Notes: generated by a model from the letters alone, not told the origin. Shown: positions 36,391-46,900, numbered from the stretch's first letter. The stretch: DNA of 64,000 nucleotides from Chromobacterium alkanivorans (GCF_016937655.1 NZ_JAFHKL010000001.1:1-64000), one strand, 5' to 3'. Numbers and translations are program-made.

Positions 36391-39300
36391 ATGAGCGAAA
36401 CCGACACCTCCCCCGTCCCCGACACCGCCCCGCCGCCGCCGGCCAAGCCCAAGCGCCGTCGCTGGCGCTGGCTGCTGTGGCTGCCGCTGTTGCTGATCGC
36501 CGCGCTGTTGGCCGTCAGCGCCTGGCTGACCGGCAGCCGCGCCGGCTTCGCCTGGCTGATGCAGTCGCTGGGCGGCCTCAGCGGCAACGCCGTCAGCGTC
36601 AAGCAGGCCGAAGGCACGCTGTTGGACGGCTTCAAGCTGAGCGATGTGCGCGTGCGCAGCGCCGGCAGCGACGTGGACATTGAATCCGTGAAGTTGGATT
36701 GGCAGCCGAGCGCGCTGTGGCAGCGCCAGCTGTGGCTGCGCCAATTGGCGGTGGGCCACGTCAAGGTGGCGCTCAAGCCGACACCGGACACCCCTTCTAG
36801 CGGCGCGCCGGAATCGCTGGCCTTGCCGCTGCGCATTCGTCTGGACCGTCTCAGCGTGGCCAGCGTGACGCTGGAGCCGGCCAAGCTGCGGCTTTACGGC
36901 CTGGAGGCCGGCTACGTCTACGACGGCCGGCGCCACGATCTCAAGCTCAAGCGTTTGGGCTCGCCCTGGGGCGAGGCGGCCGCGGCGCTGCAATTGGCCG
37001 ACGCCAAGCCCTTCGCGCTGCAGGGCAAGCTCAGCGCCGACGGCGAGCTGGACAAGATCCCCTATCAGGCGCGGCTGGCGCTGGGCGGCAGCCTGTTGCA
37101 ACTGAGCTTCGACGGCGAGCTGTCCGGCAAGGACCTGGTGGCCGACGTCAAGGGCGGCCTGCTGCCCTTCGCCAGCAATCCGTTCAACAGCTTCACCCGG
37201 CTGGACGCGCGCCTGGCCGGCATCAACCCGCAGGCCATCCTGCCGGAATGGCCGCGCGCCAAGCTCAGCCTGGCGGTGTTCGCCGAGCCGGATGCCGGCC
37301 AGCGCGTCAAGGGCGGGCTGACCCTGCTCAACGAGCAGGCCGGGCCCTTGTCCGAGCAAAGGCTGCCGCTGTCCTTGCTGGCCGGCGAGTTCCGCGCCGA
37401 CGACAAGGCGCTGGAGCTGTTCAACACCCACGCCCGGATCGCCGGCGGCGAGATCGGCCTGGCCGGCCAGGTGCGGCCGGACCAGCTCAAGCTGGCGCTG
37501 GACATTTCCAAGCTGGGCCTGCGGCAGTTGCACGCCGACGCGCCGGACGACAGCCTGGACGGCCGGGTGACGCTGGACGGCCCGCTGAGCGGGCCCAACA
37601 TCCTCGCCCAGCTCAAGGGCAAAACCCTGCAGGCCAAGGCCGACGTCGGCTTCGCGCCGGCGCCGCGTCCGGCGCTGCTGATTCGGCAGGCGGAGTTGAC
37701 CGCCGGCGTCGGCACCCTGGCCTTGGCCGGCCAGCTGGGCCTGGACGGCAAGCAGCTGTTCGATTTCAGCGGCAAGCTCAATCGCGCCGATCCGTCCAGA
37801 CTCAAGCCCGGCCTGCCTAGCGGCGACCTCAACGCCAGTCTGCAGGCCAAGGGCCAGCTGGCCAGCCCGCTGAGCGTGGCGGCCAAGCTGCAATTCGCGC
37901 CCAGCAAATTGTCCGGCGCGCCGCTGAGCGGCGCCGCCGACCTGCAGCTGCAGGGCGAACGGCTGAAATCGCTGAGCGCCGATCTGAGGCTGGCGCAGAA
38001 CCGGCTACAGGCCAACGGCGCTTACGGCGCCGCCGGCGACAAGCTCAAGCTCTTGATCGACGCGCCCAATCTCGGCCTGATCGGCCCCGGTTTCTCCGGC
38101 GTGGTCAAAGGGCAGGGCGAACTGGCCGGCACGCCCAAGGCGCCGCTGATCAGCGCCAATCTGCAGGCCGACCGCCTGAAGCTGCCGGGCAATATCGCGG
38201 TGCAAAGCATGCAGTTCAGCGGCAACGTCAAGGCCGATCAGAACAGCCCGTTCCAGCTCAAGCTGGATGTGGCCGCTTTGCAGGCCGGCGGCTTCCGCGC
38301 CGAGCAGCTGCGCGCCAGCGCCAGCGGCACCCGCGCGCGCCACGGCCTGCAGCTGGACGGCCGCTTCCGCCTGGCCGATCACCCCTACGCGTTGCAACTG
38401 GCGGCCAACGGCGGCCTGCGCGGCGAGGCCGGGCCCTGGGCCGGCACCTTGAACAAGCTGGAACTGAGCGGCCGTCCCGGCCTCAGCCTGCTGGCGCCGG
38501 TGGCGCTGGAGCTGGGCGAGCAGATCAAGGTGGGCAACGCCCGGCTGGCGGCGCTGGGCGGTAGCATCACCCTGGCCGAACTCAATCGCGGCGCCAACGG
38601 CGCGCTCAGCACCCGCGGCTCCGCGCGTGGCCTGCGCCTGGCGGAGCTGGGGCCCTTGCTCAGCCTGCCGGTGAAGCAGGACCTGAGCTTCGACTCCGAC
38701 TGGAATCTGAACCTGGCAGCCAACGCCAAGGGCCAATTCGCGTTGCGGCGCGCCGGCGGCGACGTGCTGCTGCCGGGCGACAAGGGCAAGGACGCGGCGC
38801 TGGGCTTGAAGACCGCCGCCGCCACGCTGACCCTGGACGGCGGTCGCGTCTTGTTCGATCTGAATCTGGACAGCCGTTACGCCCAGCTGCAAGGCAAGGG
38901 CTCGCTGCCGTGGAACGGCGGCGCCATCGACGCCAAGACCCCGCTCAACGCCACCGTCAGCGCCAGCGTGCCCTCGTTGGCGACGCTGGCCAGCTTCGCC
39001 GGCCCTTCGCTGGAGCTGGGCGGCCAGATCGGCGCCAATCTGGCGCTGACCGGCGCCTTGAGTCAGCCTATGGCGCAAGGGGCGATACGCGGCGACAAAT
39101 TGCTGTTGGCCGACCGCCGCACCGGCATCCGCCTGGGCGACGGCAGCCTGCTGGCGCGGCTGGACGGCCGCAAGCTGGTGCTGGACCGCTTGCGCTTCGC
39201 CGGCGGCGAAGGCGAGGTGGCGGCCAGCGGCGCGCTGGATCTGAGCGGCGACACCCCGGACGCGAGGGTGGCGGTGGAATTGCGCAAGTTCGGCGTGTTC

Positions 39301-40203
39301 GACCGTCCCAACCGCCGCCTGGTGGTGTCCGGCCGCACCGAACTGGCGATGGTGGCCGGCAAATTGTCGCTGACCGGCCATATCCGCGCCGACCAGGGCC
39401 GCATCGGCCTGCCCAAGTTCGGCGCGCCCAGCCTGAGCGACGATGTGCTGGTCAAGGGCCGGCCGGAACCGGAGCCGTCGGCCTTCGCCAGCATGCCGCT
39501 GACGGTGGCGCTGGACCTGGACCTGGGCGACCGCTTCCGCTTCTCCGGCCAGGGTCTGAACGTGGATCTGACCGGTTCGGTGCGCGTTAGCGCCAACCCG
39601 GGCGAAGCGCCGGGCGCCAAGGGTCAGGTGCGCGTGGTCAAGGGCCGCTACAAGGCCTACGGCCAGGATCTGGACATCGAGTACGGCGCCATCACCTTCA
39701 ACGGCCCGCTGGACAATCCGCTGCTGAACGTGCGCGCCAAGCGCCGCTTGTCGCCGGTGGGCGCCGGCGTGGAGGTCAGCGGTTCGGTGTCCATGCCCAA
39801 GGTGAGGCTGGTCGCCGACGAGCCGATGTCGGAAAAGGACAAGCTGGCCTGGCTGGTGTTGGGCCGGGCGGCGAGCGGCGAGCGCGACGACAACGATCTG
39901 GCGGCCTCCGCCGGCATGATGCTGGCCGGCTCGCTCAACGACCAGATCGGCCTGTTCGACGACCTGGGGGTGTCCAGCCGCAAGGAAAAAACCCTGGCCA
40001 ACGGCACGGTGAGCCCGGCGGAGCAGGTGGTGACGGTGGGCCGTCAGCTGACCCGCGAACTGTATCTGGGCTACGAGTACGGCGTGACCAGCGCCAATCA
40101 GGCGGTGAAGCTGGCCTATCAGCTGAGCAAGGGCTGGTCCATGGTGTTGCGGGCCGGCACCGACGCCTCGGTGGAGTCGCGCTACACCTTGCGTTTCGAC
40201 TGA
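36391..40203 (+). CDS. tamB: Translocation and assembly module inner-membrane protein TamB
   Basis: A 1270-residue AsmA-like bridge protein. A Pro-rich cytoplasmic start leads into one transmembrane helix (about residues 27-47, RWLLWLPLLLIAALLAVSAW). A very long periplasmic beta-helical stretch follows. The C-terminal TamB (DUF490) domain contains YKAYGQDLDIEYGAITFNGPLDNPLLNVRAKR and ends LRAGTDASVESRYTLRFD. The length is typical. It is co-transcribed with tamA; the dispersed element copy B lies 20 bases beyond the stop. Confidence 0.94.
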   Translation: MSETDTSPVPDTAPPPPAKPKRRRWRWLLWLPLLLIAALLAVSAWLTGSRAGFAWLMQSLGGLSGNAVSVKQAEGTLLDGFKLSDVRVRSAGSDVDIESVKLDWQPSALWQRQLWLRQLAVGHVKVALKPTPDTPSSGAPESLALPLRIRLDRLSVASVTLEPAKLRLYGLEAGYVYDGRRHDLKLKRLGSPWGEAAAALQLADAKPFALQGKLSADGELDKIPYQARLALGGSLLQLSFDGELSGKDLVADVKGGLLPFASNPFNSFTRLDARLAGINPQAILPEWPRAKLSLAVFAEPDAGQRVKGGLTLLNEQAGPLSEQRLPLSLLAGEFRADDKALELFNTHARIAGGEIGLAGQVRPDQLKLALDISKLGLRQLHADAPDDSLDGRVTLDGPLSGPNILAQLKGKTLQAKADVGFAPAPRPALLIRQAELTAGVGTLALAGQLGLDGKQLFDFSGKLNRADPSRLKPGLPSGDLNASLQAKGQLASPLSVAAKLQFAPSKLSGAPLSGAADLQLQGERLKSLSADLRLAQNRLQANGAYGAAGDKLKLLIDAPNLGLIGPGFSGVVKGQGELAGTPKAPLISANLQADRLKLPGNIAVQSMQFSGNVKADQNSPFQLKLDVAALQAGGFRAEQLRASASGTRARHGLQLDGRFRLADHPYALQLAANGGLRGEAGPWAGTLNKLELSGRPGLSLLAPVALELGEQIKVGNARLAALGGSITLAELNRGANGALSTRGSARGLRLAELGPLLSLPVKQDLSFDSDWNLNLAANAKGQFALRRAGGDVLLPGDKGKDAALGLKTAAATLTLDGGRVLFDLNLDSRYAQLQGKGSLPWNGGAIDAKTPLNATVSASVPSLATLASFAGPSLELGGQIGANLALTGALSQPMAQGAIRGDKLLLADRRTGIRLGDGSLLARLDGRKLVLDRLRFAGGEGEVAASGALDLSGDTPDARVAVELRKFGVFDRPNRRLVVSGRTELAMVAGKLSLTGHIRADQGRIGLPKFGAPSLSDDVLVKGRPEPEPSAFASMPLTVALDLDLGDRFRFSGQGLNVDLTGSVRVSANPGEAPGAKGQVRVVKGRYKAYGQDLDIEYGAITFNGPLDNPLLNVRAKRRLSPVGAGVEVSGSVSMPKVRLVADEPMSEKDKLAWLVLGRAASGERDDNDLAASAGMMLAGSLNDQIGLFDDLGVSSRKEKTLANGTVSPAEQVVTVGRQLTRELYLGYEYGVTSANQAVKLAYQLSKGWSMVLRAGTDASVESRYTLRFD

Positions 40204-40222
40204 GCGCAACACCGCGTTTCCC

Positions 40223-40368
40223 AGCGCTTGTTCAAAGTCGCGCGAGCTAGGGCGGGGCAAGGCGAAAACGGCCGAAAACGCGGAGTGCGCGCGTGGTGCG
40301 CGAGCATTTCGAGGGCGTAGCCGCCGTGATAGCTGTCGCCAAGCGCAGCGGACTTTGAACAGCGTCTA
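40223..40368. repeat. Dispersed inverted-repeat element, copy B
   Basis: A 146-base element in the gap between the convergent tamB and LysR genes. Its ends are TGTTCAAAGTC and GACTTTGAACA, perfectly complementary over 11 bases with further partial pairing outward. The interior has CAAGGCGAAAACGGCCGA and GAGCATTTCGAGGGC, matching copy A (inverted) at 19861-20008. The TAG stop of the LysR gene lies inside its right end. Confidence 0.8.
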
Positions 40369-41313
40369 AAACCGCAGCGTCAGCATCCGCGCCAAGGCCC
40401 GGTCCTCCGGTCGGGCCGAGCGCAGGCGCTGGCGCAGCGTCTGCCGCAGGCAGTCGATGAAGCAGCGCGCGGCGTAGCCGTGGGCCTGGCCCTGCAGGCT
40501 GATGACGCCGATGACGATCTCTTCCATCTCTTCCCGCAGCGACAAGGCCTGGGCCTTGCCGGCGAATTCCGGACACAGCAGCAAGGGCTCCGGCCCGTAG
40601 CTGAGCATGCCAGCCTGTACCAGGCCGGCCAGCAAGGCCATGGACTGCGCGCAGATCAGCCGTTCCGGCGCGATGGCCAGGCCGTGGCGGTTGAACAGCC
40701 GGTCCAGCACGTGGCGGTAACTGGCCGGGCTGTAATTGACCACCCAGTCCTGTTCCAGCAGCGCGGACAAGGACGTCGCGCTCAGCGCCGGATGGCCGTT
40801 GCGGGCGAACACCCGGCCGCCGTGGCTGAACAGAGGCTGGCAATGGAATTCTTGGGCCAACGGCTCGAACAGCGGGGCGATGGCGAAATCCATCTGGCCA
40901 TCGCGCAAGCGCGGCAAGGCCACCGCCAGCAGGCCTTCGAACAATTCCAGCCGGATCGTCGGCAGCCGTTGGCGAAAGCGCAACACCACCTCCGGCAATA
41001 GCGTGGGCACCAGCCAGGGCGTGACGCCTATGCACAGCCTGGCGTCGCGCTGGCCGCGCAGCGCCTCCAGTTCGTCATGGGCGCGCTCCAACTGCATCGT
41101 CACCTGGCGCGCGTGGATCAGCAAGGCCTGACCGGCCTCGGTCAGCCGCGCGCCGCTGGCGTGCCGCTGCAGCAGCGGCAGCCGCTGTTCTTCCTCCAGT
41201 TCGCGCAGCGTCTTGCTGACCGCGGCCTGCGACAGCTCCAACATGCGCGCGGCGGCGCGAATGCCGCCGCCGTCGGCCAGCGCGATCAGCGCTTGCAGTT
41301 GCTGCAGTTTCAT
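40366..41313 (-). CDS. LysR-family transcriptional regulator
   Basis: A 315-residue regulator. The N-terminal helix-turn-helix reads MKLQQLQALIALADGGGIRAAARMLELSQAAVSKTLRELEEEQRLPLLQRH. The effector domain of about 200 residues follows (LCIGVTPWLVPTLLPEVVLRFRQR). The ATG at 41313 has GGAG upstream and gives the usual LysR start; extension of the frame upstream adds an unlikely peptide. It is divergent from the amidohydrolase gene, 155 bases away, and is likely its activator. An AAGTG-N8-CACTT site (41337-41354) near its own start could be its binding site. Confidence 0.9.
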   Translation of the reverse strand: MKLQQLQALIALADGGGIRAAARMLELSQAAVSKTLRELEEEQRLPLLQRHASGARLTEAGQALLIHARQVTMQLERAHDELEALRGQRDARLCIGVTPWLVPTLLPEVVLRFRQRLPTIRLELFEGLLAVALPRLRDGQMDFAIAPLFEPLAQEFHCQPLFSHGGRVFARNGHPALSATSLSALLEQDWVVNYSPASYRHVLDRLFNRHGLAIAPERLICAQSMALLAGLVQAGMLSYGPEPLLLCPEFAGKAQALSLREEMEEIVIGVISLQGQAHGYAARCFIDCLRQTLRQRLRSARPEDRALARMLTLRF

Positions 41314-41336
41314 CTGTGCTCCAAGTAGACAACCAG

Positions 41337-41354
41337 AAGTGTTCTCGATCACTT
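41337..41354. promoter_or_regulatory. Possible LysR-type binding site
   Basis: Inverted repeat AAGTG-TTCTCGAT-CACTT in the divergent region between the LysR gene and the M20 amidohydrolase gene. Size and place fit a LysR site, but the arms are only 5 bases. Confidence 0.35.
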
Positions 41355-41468
41355 TTCCGCGGCTATTCACTTATTAACTATTGCCGCTAGTCTGTTATCG
41401 CCGCCGCGGTCTTCGCGGCCGACGATAGTGTGCGCCAAGCGGCGCGCGCAGACAAAGGAGACTAGAGC

Positions 41469-42662
41469 ATGAACACGCGCATACTGCCCGGCATCCGCGA
41501 CATCGCTTCGGCGATGATTGCGCTGCGCCACGAGATCCACGCCCATCCCGAATTGGGCTTCGAAGAGGAGGAGACCCGCCGTCATGTGATCCGTTGTCTG
41601 CGCGACTGGGGCTACGAGATTCATGAAGGACTGGGCGTGACCGGGGTGGTCGGCACCCTGCGCCGCGGCGCGGGGCCGAGCATAGGCCTGCGCGCCGACA
41701 TGGACGCGCTGCCGATTCAGGAAAACACCGGCCTGCCTTGGGCCAGCCGCATCGACGGGAAAATGCACGCCTGCGGTCACGACGGCCATACCGCGATGTT
41801 GCTGGCGGCGGCTTGCGAGCTGGCGCGGCGCGACAGCTTCCGCGGCACCGTGCATCTGTTCTTCCAGCCGGCCGAGGAGGGGCACGGCGGTTCCGGCGCC
41901 AAGCGCATGCTGGACGACGGCCTGTTCCGGCTCTTCCCCTGCGACGCCATCTTCGCGATGCACAATATGCCGGGCTTCCCGGTGGGCAAGCTGGGGTTTC
42001 TCTCCGGCCCCTTCATGGCGTCCACCGACACCGCGGTGATCCGCATCCACGCCACCGGCGGTCACGGCGCGATGCCGCACAAGGCGGTGGACCCGGTGGT
42101 GGTGGCGGCCTCGCTGGTGATGGCGCTGCAAAGCGTGGTGGCGCGCAATGTGCCGCCGCTGGAGACCGCGGTGGTGACGGTGGGGGCGATTCTGGCCGGC
42201 GAGGCGCCGAACGTGATCCCGGAAAGCGCGGAAATGCGCTTGAGCATACGCGCGCTGCGGCCCGAGGTGCGCGAGCTGCTGCAACGGCGCATCGAAACGC
42301 TGGCCGAGGCGCAGGCCGCCGGTTTCGGCGCGCGCGCCGAGGTGGATTACCAGTACGGCTACCCGATGCTGGTCAACGACGCGGCGGCCACCGCGCTGGC
42401 GCGGCAGGTGGCGCTGGACTGGCTGGGCGAGGACGGGGTGGTGACGGAGATGCAGCCCTTGACCGGCAGCGAGGATTTCGCCTTCTGGCTGGAACAGGTG
42501 CCGGGCTGTTATCTGATCATAGGCAACGGCGACGGCGAGGGCGGCTGCATGGTGCACAACCCCGGTTACGACTTCAACGACCAGGCCTTGCCGGTGGGCG
42601 CCAGCTACTGGGTCAAGCTGGTGGAGCGTTACCTGGGCGGCGCGGCCGGGGGCGGGCAATGA
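41469..42662 (+). CDS. M20-family amidohydrolase (hippurate hydrolase/N-acyl amino acid amidohydrolase type)
   Basis: A 397-residue metal-dependent hydrolase of the M20D group, which cleaves N-acyl amino acids such as hippurate or N-acetyl-amino acids. The metal-binding motif MHACGHDGHTAM (Cys102, His104) and the catalytic/ligand segment FFQPAEEGHGGSGA (Glu136, Glu137, His139) are intact. GLRADMDALPIQE is the usual N-terminal signature. It overlaps the following transporter gene (ATGA), which probably imports its substrate. No signal peptide, so it acts in the cytoplasm. Confidence 0.9.
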   Translation: MNTRILPGIRDIASAMIALRHEIHAHPELGFEEEETRRHVIRCLRDWGYEIHEGLGVTGVVGTLRRGAGPSIGLRADMDALPIQENTGLPWASRIDGKMHACGHDGHTAMLLAAACELARRDSFRGTVHLFFQPAEEGHGGSGAKRMLDDGLFRLFPCDAIFAMHNMPGFPVGKLGFLSGPFMASTDTAVIRIHATGGHGAMPHKAVDPVVVAASLVMALQSVVARNVPPLETAVVTVGAILAGEAPNVIPESAEMRLSIRALRPEVRELLQRRIETLAEAQAAGFGARAEVDYQYGYPMLVNDAAATALARQVALDWLGEDGVVTEMQPLTGSEDFAFWLEQVPGCYLIIGNGDGEGGCMVHNPGYDFNDQALPVGASYWVKLVERYLGGAAGGGQ

Positions 42663-43951
42663 CGGCCGCCCAGCTGTCGGCGGCGCGGCCGGCCGCGCCC
42701 AGCCGGCGCGCGATCACCGCCATCACCGTGGGCAATGCGCTGGAGTTCTACGATTTCATCGTCTACAGCGCGCTGGCCACTCTGATGGGACGCTTGTTCT
42801 TCCCGTTCAGCGACGAGCCGCTGCTGCAGCTGATGCTGTCGTTCGCGGTGTTCGGCACCGGCTTCGTCAGCCGGCCGATAGGCGGCATCGTCATCGGCCT
42901 GTACGCGGACCGTTGCGGCCGCAAGCCGGCCTTGCGGTTGAGCCTGTGGCTGATGGCGATAGGCTCGCTGCTGTTCGTGGTGGCGCCCACTTACGCCCAG
43001 GCCGGCTTGCTGGGCCCGGCGCTGGTGCTGCTGGGGCGGCTGGTGCAGGGCTTCGCCGTCGGCGGCCAGGTGGGCGCGGCCACCTCGATGTTGATGGAGT
43101 ACGCCGACGATAGGTCGCGAGGTTACTACTGCAGCTGGCAGCTGTTCAGTCAGGGCCTGGGGGTGCTGACCGGCACGCTGACGGTGAGCGCGCTGAGCGG
43201 CTTGTTGCCGGCGGCGGCGATGGAGGCCTGGGGCTGGCGGCTGGTGTTCGCCATCGGGGTGCTGGCGATTCCGGTGGGCGAGTACATCCGCAGCCAGCTG
43301 GACGAAACCGCGGCGTCGGCGCTGGCGCCGCAGGCGGCGGCGGAGCCGGCCGCTTCCTTGCTGCGCCGGCACGGACGGCAGCTATTGGCCGGGGTGCTGC
43401 TGACCATAGGCGGCACAGGTCCGGTCTTCATTGTCGGCCACTATCTGGCCAATCACGCAGTGACGGTGCTGGGCATGCCGCTGGCGGTGGCGATCTGGGC
43501 GGCGTCGACCTCGGCCCTGCTGCAAGTGCTGTTGGCGGTGCCGGCCGGACGCTGGAGCGACCGCGTAGGCCGGCGCAAGTCGCTGCTGTGGCCGAGGCTG
43601 GTGTTGTTGCTGCTGATCTATCCTGGCTTCATGCTGGTCAACGCGGTGCCCGGCTGGCCGGTGCTGCTCTTGGTGGTGGCGGCCTTGACGGTGCCGCTGG
43701 TGTATACCTCGGTGCCCGGCATCGCCTTGCTGCCGGAGCTGTTTCCGCGCCGCATCCGCGCCAGCGGCATGTCCATTGTTTACTGCGTCGGCGTGATGAT
43801 CTTCGGCGGCTTCGCCCAGTTCTTCGCCGCCGGCCTGGTCCGGTTGACCGGCGACCCCAACGCGCCGGCGCTGTACGCGGCGCTGTGCATCCTGGTGTCG
43901 CTGATAGGGCTGGCGATGGTGCCGGAAACGGCGAACCGGCCGCTGGACTGA
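42659..43951 (+). CDS. MFS transporter, metabolite:H+ symporter (MHS) type
   Basis: A 430-residue, 12-helix major facilitator. The start ITAITVGNALEFYDFIVYSALATLMG and the loop FVSRPIGGIVIGLYADRCGRKPALR are hallmarks of the MHS group (citrate, proline/betaine, shikimate-type symporters). It is coupled to the M20 amidohydrolase, suggesting uptake of an N-acyl or other amino-acid derivative for hydrolysis; the actual substrate is unknown. Confidence 0.9.
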   Translation: MTAAQLSAARPAAPSRRAITAITVGNALEFYDFIVYSALATLMGRLFFPFSDEPLLQLMLSFAVFGTGFVSRPIGGIVIGLYADRCGRKPALRLSLWLMAIGSLLFVVAPTYAQAGLLGPALVLLGRLVQGFAVGGQVGAATSMLMEYADDRSRGYYCSWQLFSQGLGVLTGTLTVSALSGLLPAAAMEAWGWRLVFAIGVLAIPVGEYIRSQLDETAASALAPQAAAEPAASLLRRHGRQLLAGVLLTIGGTGPVFIVGHYLANHAVTVLGMPLAVAIWAASTSALLQVLLAVPAGRWSDRVGRRKSLLWPRLVLLLLIYPGFMLVNAVPGWPVLLLVVAALTVPLVYTSVPGIALLPELFPRRIRASGMSIVYCVGVMIFGGFAQFFAAGLVRLTGDPNAPALYAALCILVSLIGLAMVPETANRPLD

Positions 43952-43956
43952 GCTTG

Positions 43957-43979
43957 CCGGCCCGGCATCGCCGGGCCGG
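43957..43979. terminator. Hairpin between convergent MFS and GGDEF-EAL genes
   Basis: Perfect 10-base stem CCGGCCCGGC/GCCGGGCCGG with ATC loop, 5 bases past the MFS stop and 2 bases before the GGDEF-EAL stop. No T-run on either side, but its position between two convergent genes suits termination. Confidence 0.6.
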
Positions 43980-43981
43980 AT

Positions 43982-46900
43982 TCAGACGGACAGGCGCTGC
44001 CGCAAGGCATCCATCCTTTGCTCCATCGCCTCGGCGGACAGCGGCGCGCCCAGCAGATAGCCCTGCATCGCCGAGCAGCCCAGCTTGCCCAGATAGGCCT
44101 GTTGCTGCGGGTGTTCGACGCCCTCGGCCAGGGTGTCCATGCCCAGCGCGTTGGCCAGGTGGACGATGGCGGAGACGATGGCGGCGTTTTCTTCGTCCTG
44201 CGGCAAGTCGATGATGAAGGAGCGGTCTATCTTGATGGTGTCCGGCGCGAAGCGCTTCAGATAGGCCAGGCTGGAGTAGCCGGTGCCGAAATCGTCTATC
44301 GACAGCCGCACTCCCATCGCCTTGATCACCGCCAGCTGGCGCGCGGCGAAGTCCGCGTCCTCCATCAGCGTGCTTTCGGTGACTTCGATCTCCAGGCAGT
44401 AGCCGGGCAGGCCGCTGCTTTGCAGCGCGTCGCGCACGTCGTCGACGAAGTCCGGCCGCGTCAGTTGCCGCGCCGAGACATTGACCGCCATCCGCACCGG
44501 GCGCAGGCCGCTGTCGTACCATTGCGCCGCCTGGCGGCAGGCTTCGCCGAGCACCCAGCGGCCCAGCGGCACCACCAGGCCGGTGTCCTCGGCGATGGGA
44601 ATGAAGCGGGAAGGCATGATCAGGCCGTGCTCCGGGTCGCGCCAGCGCACCAGCGCTTCGCAGCCGAGCAGGCGCTCGCCGCTCATATTGAATTGCGGCT
44701 GATAAACCAGATAGAGCTCGCCGTGCTCGATGGCGCGGCGCAGCCGGGTTTCCAGATGCAGCCGTTCGGCCACCTCCACGTTCATTTCCCGGGTGTAGAA
44801 GCGGAAGGTGCTGCGGCCGTGCGCCTTGGCGTGGTACATGGCCAGATCGGCGTTCATCAGCAGGTTCTGTAGATCGCGGCCGTCGTCCGGCATCAGGCTG
44901 ATGCCTATGCTGCAACTGACGTTGAGCTGGTGGGCGCCGATGTCGAAGGGGCGTTGCATCGCCGCCAGCACGCGCTCGGCCACCTGCGCCGCTTCGCCGG
45001 GCTGGTCGATGGACGGCAGGATCAGCACGAACTCGTCGCCGCCGGTGCGGCCGACGGTGTCCAGCGCGCCCACCGCGGCGCCGAGGCGGCCGGCCGCCTG
45101 TTTCAGCAGCTCGTCGCCCAGGCCGTGGCCCAGGGTGTCGTTGATGTTCTTGAAGTGGTCCAGGTCGACGAACAGCACCGCCAGCTGGCCCTGGCGCAAC
45201 TCGGCCTGGCGGATGGCCTGCTGCAGCCGGTCGTTGATCAGCACGCGGTTGGGCAGGTCGGTCAGCGCGTCGTACTCGGCCAGGTGCTGCACCCGCGCCT
45301 CCTGTTCCTTGCGCTCGGAGATGTCGGTGAACAGCGCCACGTAGTGGCTGATTTCGCCCTGCTCGTTCTGCAGCACGCTGATGTTCAGCCATTCCGGGAA
45401 GATGTCGCCGTTCTTGCGGCGGTTCCAGATCTCGCCGGACCACTGGCCGCGCTGGGTCAGCTGCTGCCACATGTTTTCGAAGAAGGCCGGTTCGTGACGG
45501 CCGGAGGCGAGCAGGGCCGGGGTCTGGCCCAGCGCTTCGGCCTCCTCGTAACCGGTGATCGCGCAGAAGGCGCGGTTGACCGCCAGGATGCGGTTGTCCG
45601 GGTCGGTGACCAGGATGGCTTCGTTGCTGGATTCGAACACCTTGGCGGCTAGCCGCAGCTGGCGGTCGGTCTGACGGCGCGCGGTGATGTCGCGGCCGGT
45701 GGCGCACAGATAGTCTTCGCCCTGGTAGTTGAGCGGGCTGACGGTGACTTCCAGCCATTGTTCCTCGCCGCAGCATTGCAGCCGGGTGTCGAAGGTGTGG
45801 GGCAGGGTGTCCGCGGCCGGGCGAAACAGCGCGCGGGTCAGCGCCGCGGCGTCGCAGCCGCAGTCCAGCCGCTGGCGCGCCGCCTGGTTGCAGTAGACGA
45901 TGTCGCCGGCGGCGTTGCGCAGCGCGATCAGGTCGGTGGCGTTGTCCACCATGAAGTGGCTGAGGCGCAGGTCGCGCGAGCGCTGTTCCAGCGACAGGTG
46001 GCTTTGCTGCAAGTCCTGGCGGTAGCGCTGCACCAGCGCGTTGAGCCAGCGCAGGAAGCACCAGCAGAAAGCGGCGGCGACCAAGAGGGCGGCCAGGGTC
46101 AGCAGCAAGGTGGCGGCGATGCGTTCGCGCAGGCTGCGCTCCAGTTCCTGGCGCGCGCGCTGGCTGCTGTCTTCGATGGATTGTACGCGCAGGCTGGTGA
46201 CCAGGGTCCAGTCCCAGCCGGGCAGCTGGCGCGCGTAGGACAAGTAGCGCTCGCCCTGCGGCGCGTCCAGGCTGCTGATCAGGTATTCCATGAAGCCGCC
46301 CTGCTTGCCGCGGCGGATCAGTTCGGCGATGCGGCCGCGGTCGGCGCCGGGCAGCGCGGAGTAGTGTTTGCCGTTCATCGCCGGATTGGACGGGTCCAGC
46401 AGGATCACGCCGTGGCGGTCTATGATCATGAAGTCGCCGCTGTCGTGGCCGAAGCGCATCCGCGCCAGCATCTCCAGGCCCTGCTTCTGCATGTCGGTTT
46501 CGACGTTGTTCAGGTACTCGCCGCTGCCTATCAGCCAGTCGTAGGGGCCGAAGCGGCGGGCGTAGGCGACTTTCTCGCTCATCTCGCCGCGGCCCGGCTG
46601 GTACCAGCGGTAGGAGCTGAAGCCGCGCTGTTGCGGGTTGTCCACCGATTCGATCAGCGCGCGCATGATGTAGCGGCCCTGATCGTCGCGATTGGCCAGC
46701 AGCGAGCCGCCTTCCAGTTGCGGCGCGGTGGGCAGCAGCACGCAGCGGCCGTCCAGGCCGTCGATGAAGAAATAGCCGCGGCCGTCGAAATAGCGCAGCG
46801 GCCGCAGCGCTTCCGCGATCAGCCGCTGCACCTGATGCGGCGGACGGCGCAGACGCTCCTGGCGCCAGATGGCGTCGGCCAGGTTCCAGGCCTGGTCCAC

